Assembly (NCBI GenBank): GCA_016840025.1
Contig: JAEOTF010000189.1
Coordinates: forward strand, 1 to 7,481
From: Candidatus Hodarchaeota archaeon
GTDB lineage: Archaea > Asgardarchaeota > Heimdallarchaeia > Hodarchaeales > YT1-039
Direction: 5' to 3'
Length of the DNA: 7,481 nucleotides
Under the pieces are notes generated by a model. The model made no database searches, was not told where the DNA came from, and was given only the letters and a program-made list of their open reading frames with translations. Numbering within the stretch: the stretch's first letter is position 1; each line of letters opens with the position of its first letter. Shown in pieces: positions 1 through 6,226 of the stretch. Position numbers and translations under genes: made by a program.

Positions 1-273
1 GAGCAGCAGCGAGTAGCAATAGCTAGAGCTTTGGCTAAAGATCCTCCAATAATAGTTGCTGACGAACCCACTGGTAATCTTGATTATCGTACTGGAGTCT
101 CCATTCTCAAATTAATGAAAACGCTGAACAAAGAAACAAAAAAGACCTTCGTTTTAGCTACACATAATCGTCAAATCTCTAAAATCGCTGACATCGTTAT
201 GTCTCTACAAATGGGGGAAATAAGCCAATTTGAGTTACAAAATCCAATCGATGTAGAAAATCTTGTGTGGTAA
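1..273 (+). CDS. ABC transporter ATP-binding protein, MacB/LolD type (3' part only)
   Basis: The reading frame is open from the first base, so the gene begins upstream of the window; 90 C-terminal codons remain of a subunit that is usually about 220-240 aa. The fragment opens with EQQRVAIARAL, the end of the ABC signature (LSGGEQQR). Walker B with the catalytic glutamate (IIVADEP, E22), the D-loop (GNLD, residues 25-28) and the switch histidine (LATHNR, H55) follow in the expected order. DEPTGNLD is characteristic of the MacB/LolD/FtsE group, whose ATPases work with FtsX-type permeases, and such a permease begins 11 nt after this stop. The protein would hydrolyse ATP on the cytoplasmic face to drive that permease. 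Walker A is outside the window. A TTG at 31 is open as a start but lies inside the conserved domain and is not the true start. The family call is firm; the substrate is unknown. Confidence 0.95.
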   Translation, partial: EQQRVAIARALAKDPPIIVADEPTGNLDYRTGVSILKLMKTLNKETKKTFVLATHNRQISKIADIVMSLQMGEISQFELQNPIDVENLVW

Positions 274-277
274 GGAT
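272..277 (+). promoter_or_regulatory. Ribosome binding site deciding the permease start
   Basis: AAGGAT overlaps the ATPase stop codon and lies 7 nt before ATG 285. This favours ATG 285 over the in-frame GTG at 267, and it indicates translational coupling of the permease to the ATPase. Confidence 0.55.
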
Positions 278-284
278 ACCGAAC

Positions 285-2951
285 ATGAAATTCTTTACTA
301 GGATCTGGATTAAAAAGCTTTTAAGGGATATTCTTCGTCAAAAGTTATTATTTTTTGCAGTGATTTTATTATGTTTCTTTGGAGTGGGTTCGTATGTTGC
401 GTTGTCAATGGGGACAACAAATCTTGAAGCATCATATAAGAGCATATACAAAAAAACAAAATTTGCTGATGCTGAATTATTCACTCATCCCGATGTTTGG
501 TTCAATATTTCTGAAGTAGAGAATGCGGTCAATAATCTTAAATTAAAATATCCAGATATTCAAGCTGTTAACTACCGACTGATTGTTGAAACGAATTATA
601 ACGTTACGAGTCCTCTTGATAATCATACTCGTAAGCATTTACCAAATGGGAGAGTAATTGGGATCAATTGGAATATGGATAAAGAAAACCGTATTAACGA
701 TTTACTCTTTGAGAGTGGTGTATACTTTAATGCTTCTAGTCCTAACGATAGTATTTTAGTTGAAGCTCATTTTGCTCATTATTTCAGACTCAATACAGGT
801 GATAGTCTTAAAACACAGATAGTGGGTCATAATTACAATTATAGCATCCAAGGCATTGTTTTTAGCCCCGAGTATCTTGTTGTCATTCCCTCGCAATATG
901 ATTTTATTCCAACAAACCGGTTTGGAGTAATTTATTTACCACTCGAGACATTACAGACCTACACAAACCTCACTGGGTTAGCAAACAATGTTATCATAAA
1001 GATGAAGCCAGATGTAAATATAACTAGGCGAAATATAATTGTAAATGAACTTGTTGAAGTTCTTAATAATCAAACAGATGATGCATTTGGCCTATCCGTA
1101 ATGCAGGAATATCAGGTTTCTAACTGGGCTCTCCGATTAGATCTCGAGGAGATAGAAGAGATTGCATTGATCCTTCCAATTGTTGTATTAGGTGTTGCAA
1201 CGATCTCTATTTATATCACATTGGGACGGATAGTTCAAAGTCAAAAACGTATTGTTGGGATTGCTTCTAGCTTAGGTTATCTCCCCAATGACATTCTTCT
1301 CCATTATATCTGCTTTGCATTAATTATTGGGGGATTTGGAAGTGTTTTGGGAATAATTTTTGGAATTGTTGTATCGGGAGGGGTCACCTGGATATACGCT
1401 TATTTTATGGGTTTTCCACAAATAATTGAAATCCATATTCAAATTCATCTCGTAATCAATGGTTTGATAACAGGTCTAGGAATCAGTTTTTTAAGTGGAG
1501 CCATTCCTGCTTGGAATGCCAGTAGAATGATCCCGCGTGAGGCCCTACAAGTCATGGTCACGGTTGAAAAAGGGAGACGCTCCTTAATAGAGAGAATTAT
1601 TCCTATTAATCCATTTGGTTTACGCTTTATAATCTCTATCAGAAATCTTTTTCGATGCAAATTCAGGACGTTTACAACAATTATTGCAATTGCTGCAGCT
1701 GTTGGTATCTTAGTTGTCTCTTTTGCTTTTATTGATTCGATAAGTGCTGGAGTTTACCACCAATTTAATGAAACATCACAATATGACGTTATTGTAAAGT
1801 ATGACGGCTATAGATTCGCAGATCTTGGTGTAAAAGAAGATATTGCCTATATTCAGAATTTATCGGGAGTTTTATCTGTTGACCCTGTTTTGCAGATACC
1901 TTCGATTCTTTACGCTGAAGAAAAACAGCAAGAAGTGCTTATTACAGCTTGGAATACATCTGATCCTAGAGCACATAAATTTTCTTGGATGTCTCCCCAA
2001 GATACCCTCTGGACAAACGGTAGTATGGTTATTTGTACAGCTTTGGCACGTAATTTCAATATAGATAGTGGTAGCTCAATTAATTACGGATATCCTCGAA
2101 TTCCCTACCTGGAAACAGTCCATGGTTATTCTTGGCGAATTTGGAACTTATCGTTTTTTGCTGGAGAAGAATTTGCGCGAGATCAAACTTTGGAGTTTTT
2201 GGCAAAGCAGATTAGTAACAGTCAAGAACGAATATCGTTCTCTAAAGAAGCTAGTGAATCTTATTTCAACACATCAACCATAAATATTTCGGGCGTTTCC
2301 AAGGAGATCTGGGGAAAAATGGCTTATACAACTACTCAAACCATCACTGACCACATGGGAATTGATGTTTTTAAACGAGATTTCAACATTGACCTAACAC
2401 CTTTCACACAGTTGATTCTAAAAGTAACACAACCCAATAATATTACTTTGTTAGAAGAGATCAAGGATTCGATTAGTCAAATTGAAGGGGTGAGAGGAAT
2501 CGAGTATAACTACGATTTACACCAATCAGTAGACATAATGATGGCAGCTTTCAATTCAATTGTCTTAGTTTTCTTAGTTTTCGCATGTGTGTTGGCAGCA
2601 GCAGCGATATTTACTACAATTTATCTAAATTTCTCAGAGCGACAACGTGAAATAGCTACTATGATGTCCATTGGCCTCTCAGACTTGGAATTTCTTTTTA
2701 TTATGACTTTTGAGAATCTAGCTCAAGCCATCATAGGTATACTTGCAGGAATTCCCCTTGGGCTCTGGGTAGCTAGTTGGCTATTGGATAACATCCTAAG
2801 AACCTTTTATTTTGAAATTTTTCTTCAGACTATGACTTGGATAATCCTTTGGGTTGGTGTAATTAGTATTGTCTTATTATCTCAACTCCCTGCTGTTTAT
2901 CATGGTGCTAAACTCGATTTAGCTGTTGTAACAAAAGAGCTTTCCTCATGA
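285..2951 (+). CDS. ABC transporter permease with two FtsX-type halves and two large external domains
   Basis: This 888-aa integral membrane protein is the membrane partner of the ATPase directly upstream. Numbering is from ATG 285. Half one has TM1 (about 21-43), an extracytoplasmic domain (about 44-292), three TM segments (about 293-314, 340-376, 388-410) and the typical FtsX exit motif PAWNASRMIPREAL (408-421). Half two has TM5 (about 462-486), a second external domain (about 487-756) and TM6-8 (about 757-781, 804-834, 850-871), ending in a degenerate exit motif (PAVYHGAKLDLAVV). Each half matches the MacB/LolC plan of TM, external domain, then three TMs, so the gene is a tandem duplication or fusion. 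In MacB-type systems ATP hydrolysis moves the external domains mechanically to push out peptides, lipoproteins or drugs; the cargo here is unknown. Fifteen N-x-S/T sequons fall in the external domains, suggesting heavy N-glycosylation. An in-frame GTG at 267 would add six residues, but ATG 285 has the better ribosome binding site. Confidence 0.9.
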   Translation: MKFFTRIWIKKLLRDILRQKLLFFAVILLCFFGVGSYVALSMGTTNLEASYKSIYKKTKFADAELFTHPDVWFNISEVENAVNNLKLKYPDIQAVNYRLIVETNYNVTSPLDNHTRKHLPNGRVIGINWNMDKENRINDLLFESGVYFNASSPNDSILVEAHFAHYFRLNTGDSLKTQIVGHNYNYSIQGIVFSPEYLVVIPSQYDFIPTNRFGVIYLPLETLQTYTNLTGLANNVIIKMKPDVNITRRNIIVNELVEVLNNQTDDAFGLSVMQEYQVSNWALRLDLEEIEEIALILPIVVLGVATISIYITLGRIVQSQKRIVGIASSLGYLPNDILLHYICFALIIGGFGSVLGIIFGIVVSGGVTWIYAYFMGFPQIIEIHIQIHLVINGLITGLGISFLSGAIPAWNASRMIPREALQVMVTVEKGRRSLIERIIPINPFGLRFIISIRNLFRCKFRTFTTIIAIAAAVGILVVSFAFIDSISAGVYHQFNETSQYDVIVKYDGYRFADLGVKEDIAYIQNLSGVLSVDPVLQIPSILYAEEKQQEVLITAWNTSDPRAHKFSWMSPQDTLWTNGSMVICTALARNFNIDSGSSINYGYPRIPYLETVHGYSWRIWNLSFFAGEEFARDQTLEFLAKQISNSQERISFSKEASESYFNTSTINISGVSKEIWGKMAYTTTQTITDHMGIDVFKRDFNIDLTPFTQLILKVTQPNNITLLEEIKDSISQIEGVRGIEYNYDLHQSVDIMMAAFNSIVLVFLVFACVLAAAAIFTTIYLNFSERQREIATMMSIGLSDLEFLFIMTFENLAQAIIGILAGIPLGLWVASWLLDNILRTFYFEIFLQTMTWIILWVGVISIVLLSQLPAVYHGAKLDLAVVTKELSS

Positions 2952-2988
2952 GAACTTGAAGACCTTTCACTGTTTATGTTCTGGAATC

Positions 2989-3043
2989 TTGTCCATTAAT
3001 TCTTGTTTTTTAGAAAAGATCCATGATAATAGCTATTGGACAA
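2989..3043 (+). terminator. Inverted repeat with T6 in the loop after the permease gene (possible transcript end)
   Basis: TTGTCCATTA (2989-2998) pairs with TATTGGACAA (3034-3043) at 9 of 10 positions. The 35-nt loop contains a T6 tract at 3006-3011. It starts 37 nt after the permease stop. Archaeal termination commonly uses oligo-T tracts, so the T6 may be the actual signal and the stem a 3'-end structure. The function is inferred; the repeat itself is seen. Confidence 0.35.
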
Positions 3044-3158
3044 TAAGAGCTAAAATAATCACAATTAGAAGAAAATCGAGAAAGCAAATAAATGGAATAG
3101 TTTTTAAGCATATTATTCAAACCACAATTAACAACTTCGAGGTTAAATAGAAGAAATC

Positions 3159-3213
3159 TCTTATGATATGGCATCTGTGGCGTTCAAGATGTTCTAGCAC
3201 CATTTTCATAAGA
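3159..3213. repeat. 8-bp perfect inverted repeat, possible pseudoknot
   Basis: TCTTATGA (3159-3166) is perfectly complementary to TCATAAGA (3206-3213). A second pair, GGCAT (3170-3174) with ATGCC (3214-3218), interlocks with it in the order A-B-A'-B', the topology of an H-type pseudoknot. Short repeats like these can arise by chance in AT-rich DNA, so a structured RNA is only a possibility. Confidence 0.3.
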
Positions 3214-3247
3214 ATGCCTTTTCAGCTTTGGAATAGTAATCCCTCTA

Positions 3248-3280
3248 GAGTAAGACTTCACATTTAGAACGATCTTACTC
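3248..3280. repeat. 8-bp inverted repeat abutting the TATA-like box (possible operator)
   Basis: GAGTAAGA (3248-3255) and TCTTACTC (3273-3280) are a perfect inverted repeat with a 17-nt spacer. The right arm ends one base before the TATA-like TTTATAC (3282-3288), where TFB or a dimeric regulator would bind. This placement suits an operator for the 500-aa gene, but no regulator is identified. Confidence 0.35.
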
Positions 3281-3281
3281 A

Positions 3282-3299
3282 TTTATACGCATGGAAGTG
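3282..3299 (+). promoter_or_regulatory. TATA-like box and Shine-Dalgarno-like site before the 500-aa gene
   Basis: TTTATAC (3282-3288) is a candidate archaeal TATA box. Its usual spacing of about 25 nt would place transcription start almost on ATG 3308, giving a leaderless message. GGAAGTG (3293-3299), however, lies 8 nt before that ATG and resembles the GAGGTG site used by trmO, which would need a longer leader. Both readings support the same start codon, but they disagree about the promoter. Confidence 0.4.
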
Positions 3300-3307
3300 C
3301 AGTTAAT

Positions 3308-4810
3308 ATGAAGCTAAATGCTTTTCTCAATCCATATTGCCGAAAATTCGGTTCTATACTAATGGTCCTCATACCATTAATGATCTTAGTTTTCATGCTC
3401 CTCGGTAATTTTGAACCTGATAATCCTGCATTGATTGTAGCTGCAGGTTTTTGGTTTCTATTATTGTTAAATTCTTTGGCCTTTCTAATTAATGGAATAT
3501 TAATTATTAGGGATTTTAAAAAGGAAACGAGAAGAAAAGCGGAAGAAGGCTTTCCAGTTGAAAGCCTCGAGGGATTTTCAGCCATTTCTCGTTTTGTAAC
3601 ACAAACGTTGACATCTTCTTCGTTAATCACTACTGTTGTCACAATATCTCTGTTGCTATTCTTAACATCCCTTGCTATTCTTCCAGTGTTAAGAATAATT
3701 CTTCCCTTTTTTCCTGACCTTGAACAATCGCTTGACCTTGATGCCATCGAGGCCTTTTTACGTCCGCTAATCATGTTCAGTGCAATTGGTTTAGTGTTGA
3801 TCGCAATTGGTATTCTGCTACTTCTCAAAATTCCCGAAAAACCAAGTTTTGAAGTCGGAGCATTCCTCAAATATTACTATCCGAGACATACGCCGATTGC
3901 GCTAGATAATCTACTCTCTGATTCGATTTTAGCATTTCTTGATCCGATTACACGAATGAGATTTGATGAATGGACAGCTTCAATCACAAAGTGGATGAGA
4001 GAGGATTTCGAACCAGAATCAAATGCTGCTACTAAGTTGGAACGCGCACGAGAGAGAATCCTGTTACTTTTCTATCTAAAGAAAAGGATGCCCTTTTTAT
4101 TACCAGATGACGTATTTGACACCGAGTTGGAAGAAGTAATAAAGAATGAAGAAATTTCAAAACTAAAATCTGGTATAGGTTCTGATATTAGTTTTTCTGT
4201 ATTAAATGAGATTTTTGATCGTATGTTAAAGCAGATTCCAGAAATCTTCAAAACGATTGACAGATTAGTGATTGAACTCACAGATAATCTCATCGAATTC
4301 AAAAACAATAGGGATGTTTGGGTCACAGTTTCTGCACCAGAAAAAGTTGTTGGAAACATAAACCCATTTCGAATTCTTATCTTTGCATTGAACAAAGATA
4401 CAAAACGTTTTGGAGACAAGAGACGTTTAGTTAATTTTCGTGCTAGTGGGGCACAGAGTCATTTCATGGAAAAAGTTGACTATAGCTTGGCTCTAGATGA
4501 AGCCGAAGATTTGAACATTTACGAGGATACACTTTCTTTTGTTTCTGAAGACTCAACTGATATTCTTGGAATCCTCAGCCAAATCCTTCAAATTGGTGAC
4601 GCTGTATGGTTCACCATTGAACGTAAAAACTTCAAATCTCATTTATTTCATGTTTCTATCAACGAAGAAAATAGAGGGAGTATATTTGGTGAAACAATCA
4701 ATGTTGATGTCACAAGAGATATGAGATTCTATTTAAAAACGTATGGTGGCAAATTAAGTGCTATTTCAGGCTTAATTGTTCCTCTATTCTCCTTTTTCTT
4801 CGCCTTTTAA
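3308..4810 (+). CDS. Unrecognised membrane protein: four N-terminal helices plus large cytoplasmic domain
   Basis: I do not recognise the family of this 500-aa protein. Four hydrophobic segments lie at about 16-34, 40-67, 106-132 and 152-174. The loop between helices 2 and 3 is basic (RDFKKETRRK, 69-78), while the loop between 3 and 4 is acidic (135-149). By the positive-inside rule both termini are cytoplasmic. Residues 180-480 are hydrophilic: first helical and charged (about 200-335), then a probably beta-rich part (about 336-475) with alternating strands such as VWVTVSAPEKVV and AVWFTIERK. No N-x-S/T sequon occurs anywhere, consistent with a cytoplasmic location. The protein ends with a hydrophobic stretch (486-500, ending FSFFFAF), perhaps a membrane contact. 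The start is supported by GGAAGTG 8 nt upstream. It follows the ABC permease on the same strand but 356 nt away, and it converges on trmO. The coding call is firm because of length and coherent topology; the function is unknown. Confidence 0.85.
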   Translation: MKLNAFLNPYCRKFGSILMVLIPLMILVFMLLGNFEPDNPALIVAAGFWFLLLLNSLAFLINGILIIRDFKKETRRKAEEGFPVESLEGFSAISRFVTQTLTSSSLITTVVTISLLLFLTSLAILPVLRIILPFFPDLEQSLDLDAIEAFLRPLIMFSAIGLVLIAIGILLLLKIPEKPSFEVGAFLKYYYPRHTPIALDNLLSDSILAFLDPITRMRFDEWTASITKWMREDFEPESNAATKLERARERILLLFYLKKRMPFLLPDDVFDTELEEVIKNEEISKLKSGIGSDISFSVLNEIFDRMLKQIPEIFKTIDRLVIELTDNLIEFKNNRDVWVTVSAPEKVVGNINPFRILIFALNKDTKRFGDKRRLVNFRASGAQSHFMEKVDYSLALDEAEDLNIYEDTLSFVSEDSTDILGILSQILQIGDAVWFTIERKNFKSHLFHVSINEENRGSIFGETINVDVTRDMRFYLKTYGGKLSAISGLIVPLFSFFFAF

Positions 4811-4906
4811 TGTCCTTCAGTAGAATTTTCCTTCTATAGACCACAACCGTGCAGTACCAATCCTTTTTTCTGAAATGAAAAAGCTGAAGAAAATTCTATA
4901 TCGCGA
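4811..4906. terminator. Convergent intergenic region with long inverted repeat and T tracts
   Basis: This 96-nt gap separates two convergent genes. TAGAATTTTCCTTC (4821-4834) pairs with GAAGAAAATTCTA (4886-4898), giving a 13-bp stem with one bulged C. A second complementary pair, CTTCAG (4815-4820) and CTGAAG (4884-4889), competes with its inner part. The loop contains T6 (4864-4869) for rightward transcripts, and A5 at 4878-4882 gives a T tract for leftward ones. Symmetry about convergent ends suggests a shared two-way terminator or 3'-end structure. Confidence 0.45.
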
Positions 4907-5398
4907 TTAAAAACGACCATTTGAGACTCTTTTTTCTTGGGGGTCACGCTTCTTTTGCGAGATCCATCCAGTTTTGGCCTCTCGTTTATCAAAAAGTGGA
5001 ATGTAAGGTTTTATATCTATTAAAGGAGTTGAATCAAGGATATCCACTCCCCTAATTTTTAGAACATTAGATTCAAGATCAATGGAAATCAATTCTACAA
5101 TTGATAGTCCAATCGGATTTGGGCGAAGAGGAGCCCTTGTTGAAAAAATCCCTCTCTTCTTATTGTCCAGAAAGGGAATGACCTTTAACTGAAACTCTTT
5201 AACATGATTAAAATGGTATAGCAGAATGATGTGAGAAAAACCATCTAAATCATCAAGTCCTTCGCCATATTGGGGAAAGAGTTCTATGATACCGTCAGCA
5301 CTCGAGTAACTGGGTTGAATCGGGGTTCCTTTTTTCTCTGTAAACGGTGTGCGAATATAGCCAATGACCTTATATTTTATCTTAGGTGTTTCTTCCAT
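4907..5398 (-). CDS. trmO: tRNA (N6-threonylcarbamoyladenosine(37)-N6)-methyltransferase TrmO
   Basis: The 163-aa product is a TsaA/UPF0066 family protein. The family uses S-adenosylmethionine to methylate t6A37 to m6t6A37 in ANN-decoding tRNA (shown for threonine tRNA in E. coli), tuning decoding in the cytoplasm. Visible family marks are the N-terminal strand YKVIGYIRTPF (9-19), GLDDLDGFSHIILLYHF (47-63), the signature GIFSTRAPLRPNPIGLS (83-99), and DILDSTPLIDIKPYIP (119-134), where the family usually has DGTPLLDIKPY. The length suits the single-domain form; the E. coli enzyme is longer, with an extra C-terminal domain. The ATG is preceded by AGAGGTG at 5 nt, a strong ribosome binding site. 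It lies 18 nt downstream of the SDR gene on the same strand, so the two are probably one transcript. Family assignment is firm; the exact tRNA target is inferred from homology. Confidence 0.93.
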   Translation of the reverse strand: MEETPKIKYKVIGYIRTPFTEKKGTPIQPSYSSADGIIELFPQYGEGLDDLDGFSHIILLYHFNHVKEFQLKVIPFLDNKKRGIFSTRAPLRPNPIGLSIVELISIDLESNVLKIRGVDILDSTPLIDIKPYIPLFDKREAKTGWISQKKRDPQEKRVSNGRF

Positions 5399-5403
5399 TT
5401 ACA

Positions 5404-5410
5404 CACCTCT
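5404..5410 (-). promoter_or_regulatory. Strong ribosome binding site of trmO
   Basis: On the minus strand AGAGGTG precedes ATG 5398 by 5 nt and sits inside the 18-nt gap after the SDR stop. It is the best Shine-Dalgarno match in the window and shows that this organism uses GAGGTG-type sites. Confidence 0.75.
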
Positions 5411-5416
5411 GGAATG

Positions 5417-6226
5417 CTAAATTCTATCAATATCTATTTCCCTGGGCTCAAAGAGTTTTCTTCCTTCCATACCTCCAGCAACTGTTATTACTTGACCTGA
5501 GATATGACCTGCAAGTTTATCGGAAGAAAGAAAGACCACTATATTGGCAATGTCTTTTGATCGAGCCAATTTCCTCAGAGGCATCGTTTGGAGAGCGATT
5601 TTGATACTCTTATGGTCATCCATAAATTTTTCTGTCATCGGACTAATCGTCCAGCCTGGTGCCACCAGATTGACTCTTCCACGAGAAGCTAATAGTACTA
5701 TTTCATTCTTTAAGGAAAGCATTAAACCGTAAAGTCCTGCTTTGGATACAGAATAATCGACATGTCCAGCTTCCCCAAAAATACCTGCAGTGCTGCCAAT
5801 ATAGACAATACTAGCAATATCCTCAGGAAAAGTTTCGAGATTTTTTAGAAACTGCTTACTACACATGAACGCAGCACGGAGGTTGATTGCAATAGTGTTA
5901 TCCCATTGTTCTAAAGTCATTTCATGTGCAGGAACATCTCTTTCTGGCCAGATACCATGGTTAACTACAAGGTGATCTAATCTTCCATAAGTACTAATAC
6001 TATCGTGAAAAAGCTTGTTTGTTGAGGATTCAGAAGATAGATCGGCTTGGAATAAAGAATATTCACTCGTAAGCTCTGAACTGAATTTAAGGATGCTTTC
6101 TTCATTTTTATAATATTGTAATGAAAGGCAACATTCCTCTTCGTCAAATTGCTTAGCAATGGCTTGACCAATTCCCCCACTAGCTCCAGTGATGAGAACA
6201 TGCTTACCTTTGAGTCCAGAATCCAC
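5417..6226 (-). CDS. Short-chain dehydrogenase/reductase (SDR), FabG-like classical type
   Basis: The 269-aa product is a classical SDR with a Rossmann fold, expected to be a cytoplasmic NAD(P)(H)-dependent alcohol or ketone oxidoreductase. The cofactor glycine motif TGASGGIG is at 13-20, the adenine-contacting aspartate in ADLSS at D62, and the full catalytic tetrad is present: N115, S145, Y158 and K162 (YSVSK). The structural NNAG motif is altered to VNHG (88-91). The PG motif (APGW, 189-192) and the AGG near the C-terminus are in place, followed by a charged tail of about 17 residues beyond the usual FabG end. A basic residue soon after strand 2 (K40) leaves cofactor preference open. The start is GTG, chosen because AGGAG lies 7 nt upstream and the frame begins just before the Rossmann strand. 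It precedes trmO by 18 nt and is divergent from an acyl-CoA synthetase, which would fit 3-oxoacyl reduction or a similar lipid step, but the substrate is not determined. Confidence 0.92.
   Translation of the reverse strand: MDSGLKGKHVLITGASGGIGQAIAKQFDEEECCLSLQYYKNEESILKFSSELTSEYSLFQADLSSESSTNKLFHDSISTYGRLDHLVVNHGIWPERDVPAHEMTLEQWDNTIAINLRAAFMCSKQFLKNLETFPEDIASIVYIGSTAGIFGEAGHVDYSVSKAGLYGLMLSLKNEIVLLASRGRVNLVAPGWTISPMTEKFMDDHKSIKIALQTMPLRKLARSKDIANIVVFLSSDKLAGHISGQVITVAGGMEGRKLFEPREIDIDRI

Larger units (their letters stand above)
2952..3307. other. 356-nt intergenic region without a supported gene
   Basis: No convincing coding sequence is seen. A 64-codon open frame from a TTG at 2956 has no ribosome binding site and no recognisable domain. 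The region contains three inverted repeats (2989-3043, 3159-3213 and 3248-3280), a T6 tract at 3006-3011 and a TATA-like element at 3282-3288. It most likely holds the 3' end signal of the permease transcript and the promoter of the 500-aa gene. No tRNA or recognised riboswitch fold was found by eye. Confidence 0.6.

Noticed and set aside
267..284. GTG start six codons upstream for the permease
   Set aside because: It would overlap the ATPase stop region, and ATG 285 has AAGGAT at proper spacing and begins just before the first basic and hydrophobic segment.
1445..1660. Minus-strand frame inside the permease gene
   Set aside because: It is a shadow of the strongly supported plus-strand permease frame, in the region of TM4 and the exit motif.
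1843..2283. Two short alternative-frame ORFs within the permease's second external domain, considered as signs of a frameshift
   Set aside because: The main frame runs through without interruption and keeps sequons and the following TM segments, so there is no frameshift.
2956..3150. 64-codon frame starting with TTG after the permease
   Set aside because: There is no ribosome binding site and no recognisable domain or clear hydrophobic pattern, and it spans the inverted repeat with the T6 tract.
3159..3213. C/D box RNA or riboswitch in the gap
   Set aside because: The TATGATA there is a poor C box match and no suitable D box follows; no known riboswitch core was recognised, so only the inverted repeat is reported.
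3283..3870. 195-codon open frame on the minus strand
   Set aside because: It is antisense to the hydrophobic N-terminal part of the 500-aa membrane protein. Its translation is rich in S, R, N and K with no recognisable domain, and the plus-strand frame is far longer with a coherent topology.
4072..4419. 115-codon minus-strand frame inside the 500-aa gene
   Set aside because: It is antisense, low in complexity (S, N, I, F rich), and lacks a ribosome binding site or domain.
5270..5732. Overlapping plus-strand frames across trmO and the SDR
   Set aside because: They lie opposite two conserved enzymes with intact motifs and have no recognisable content.
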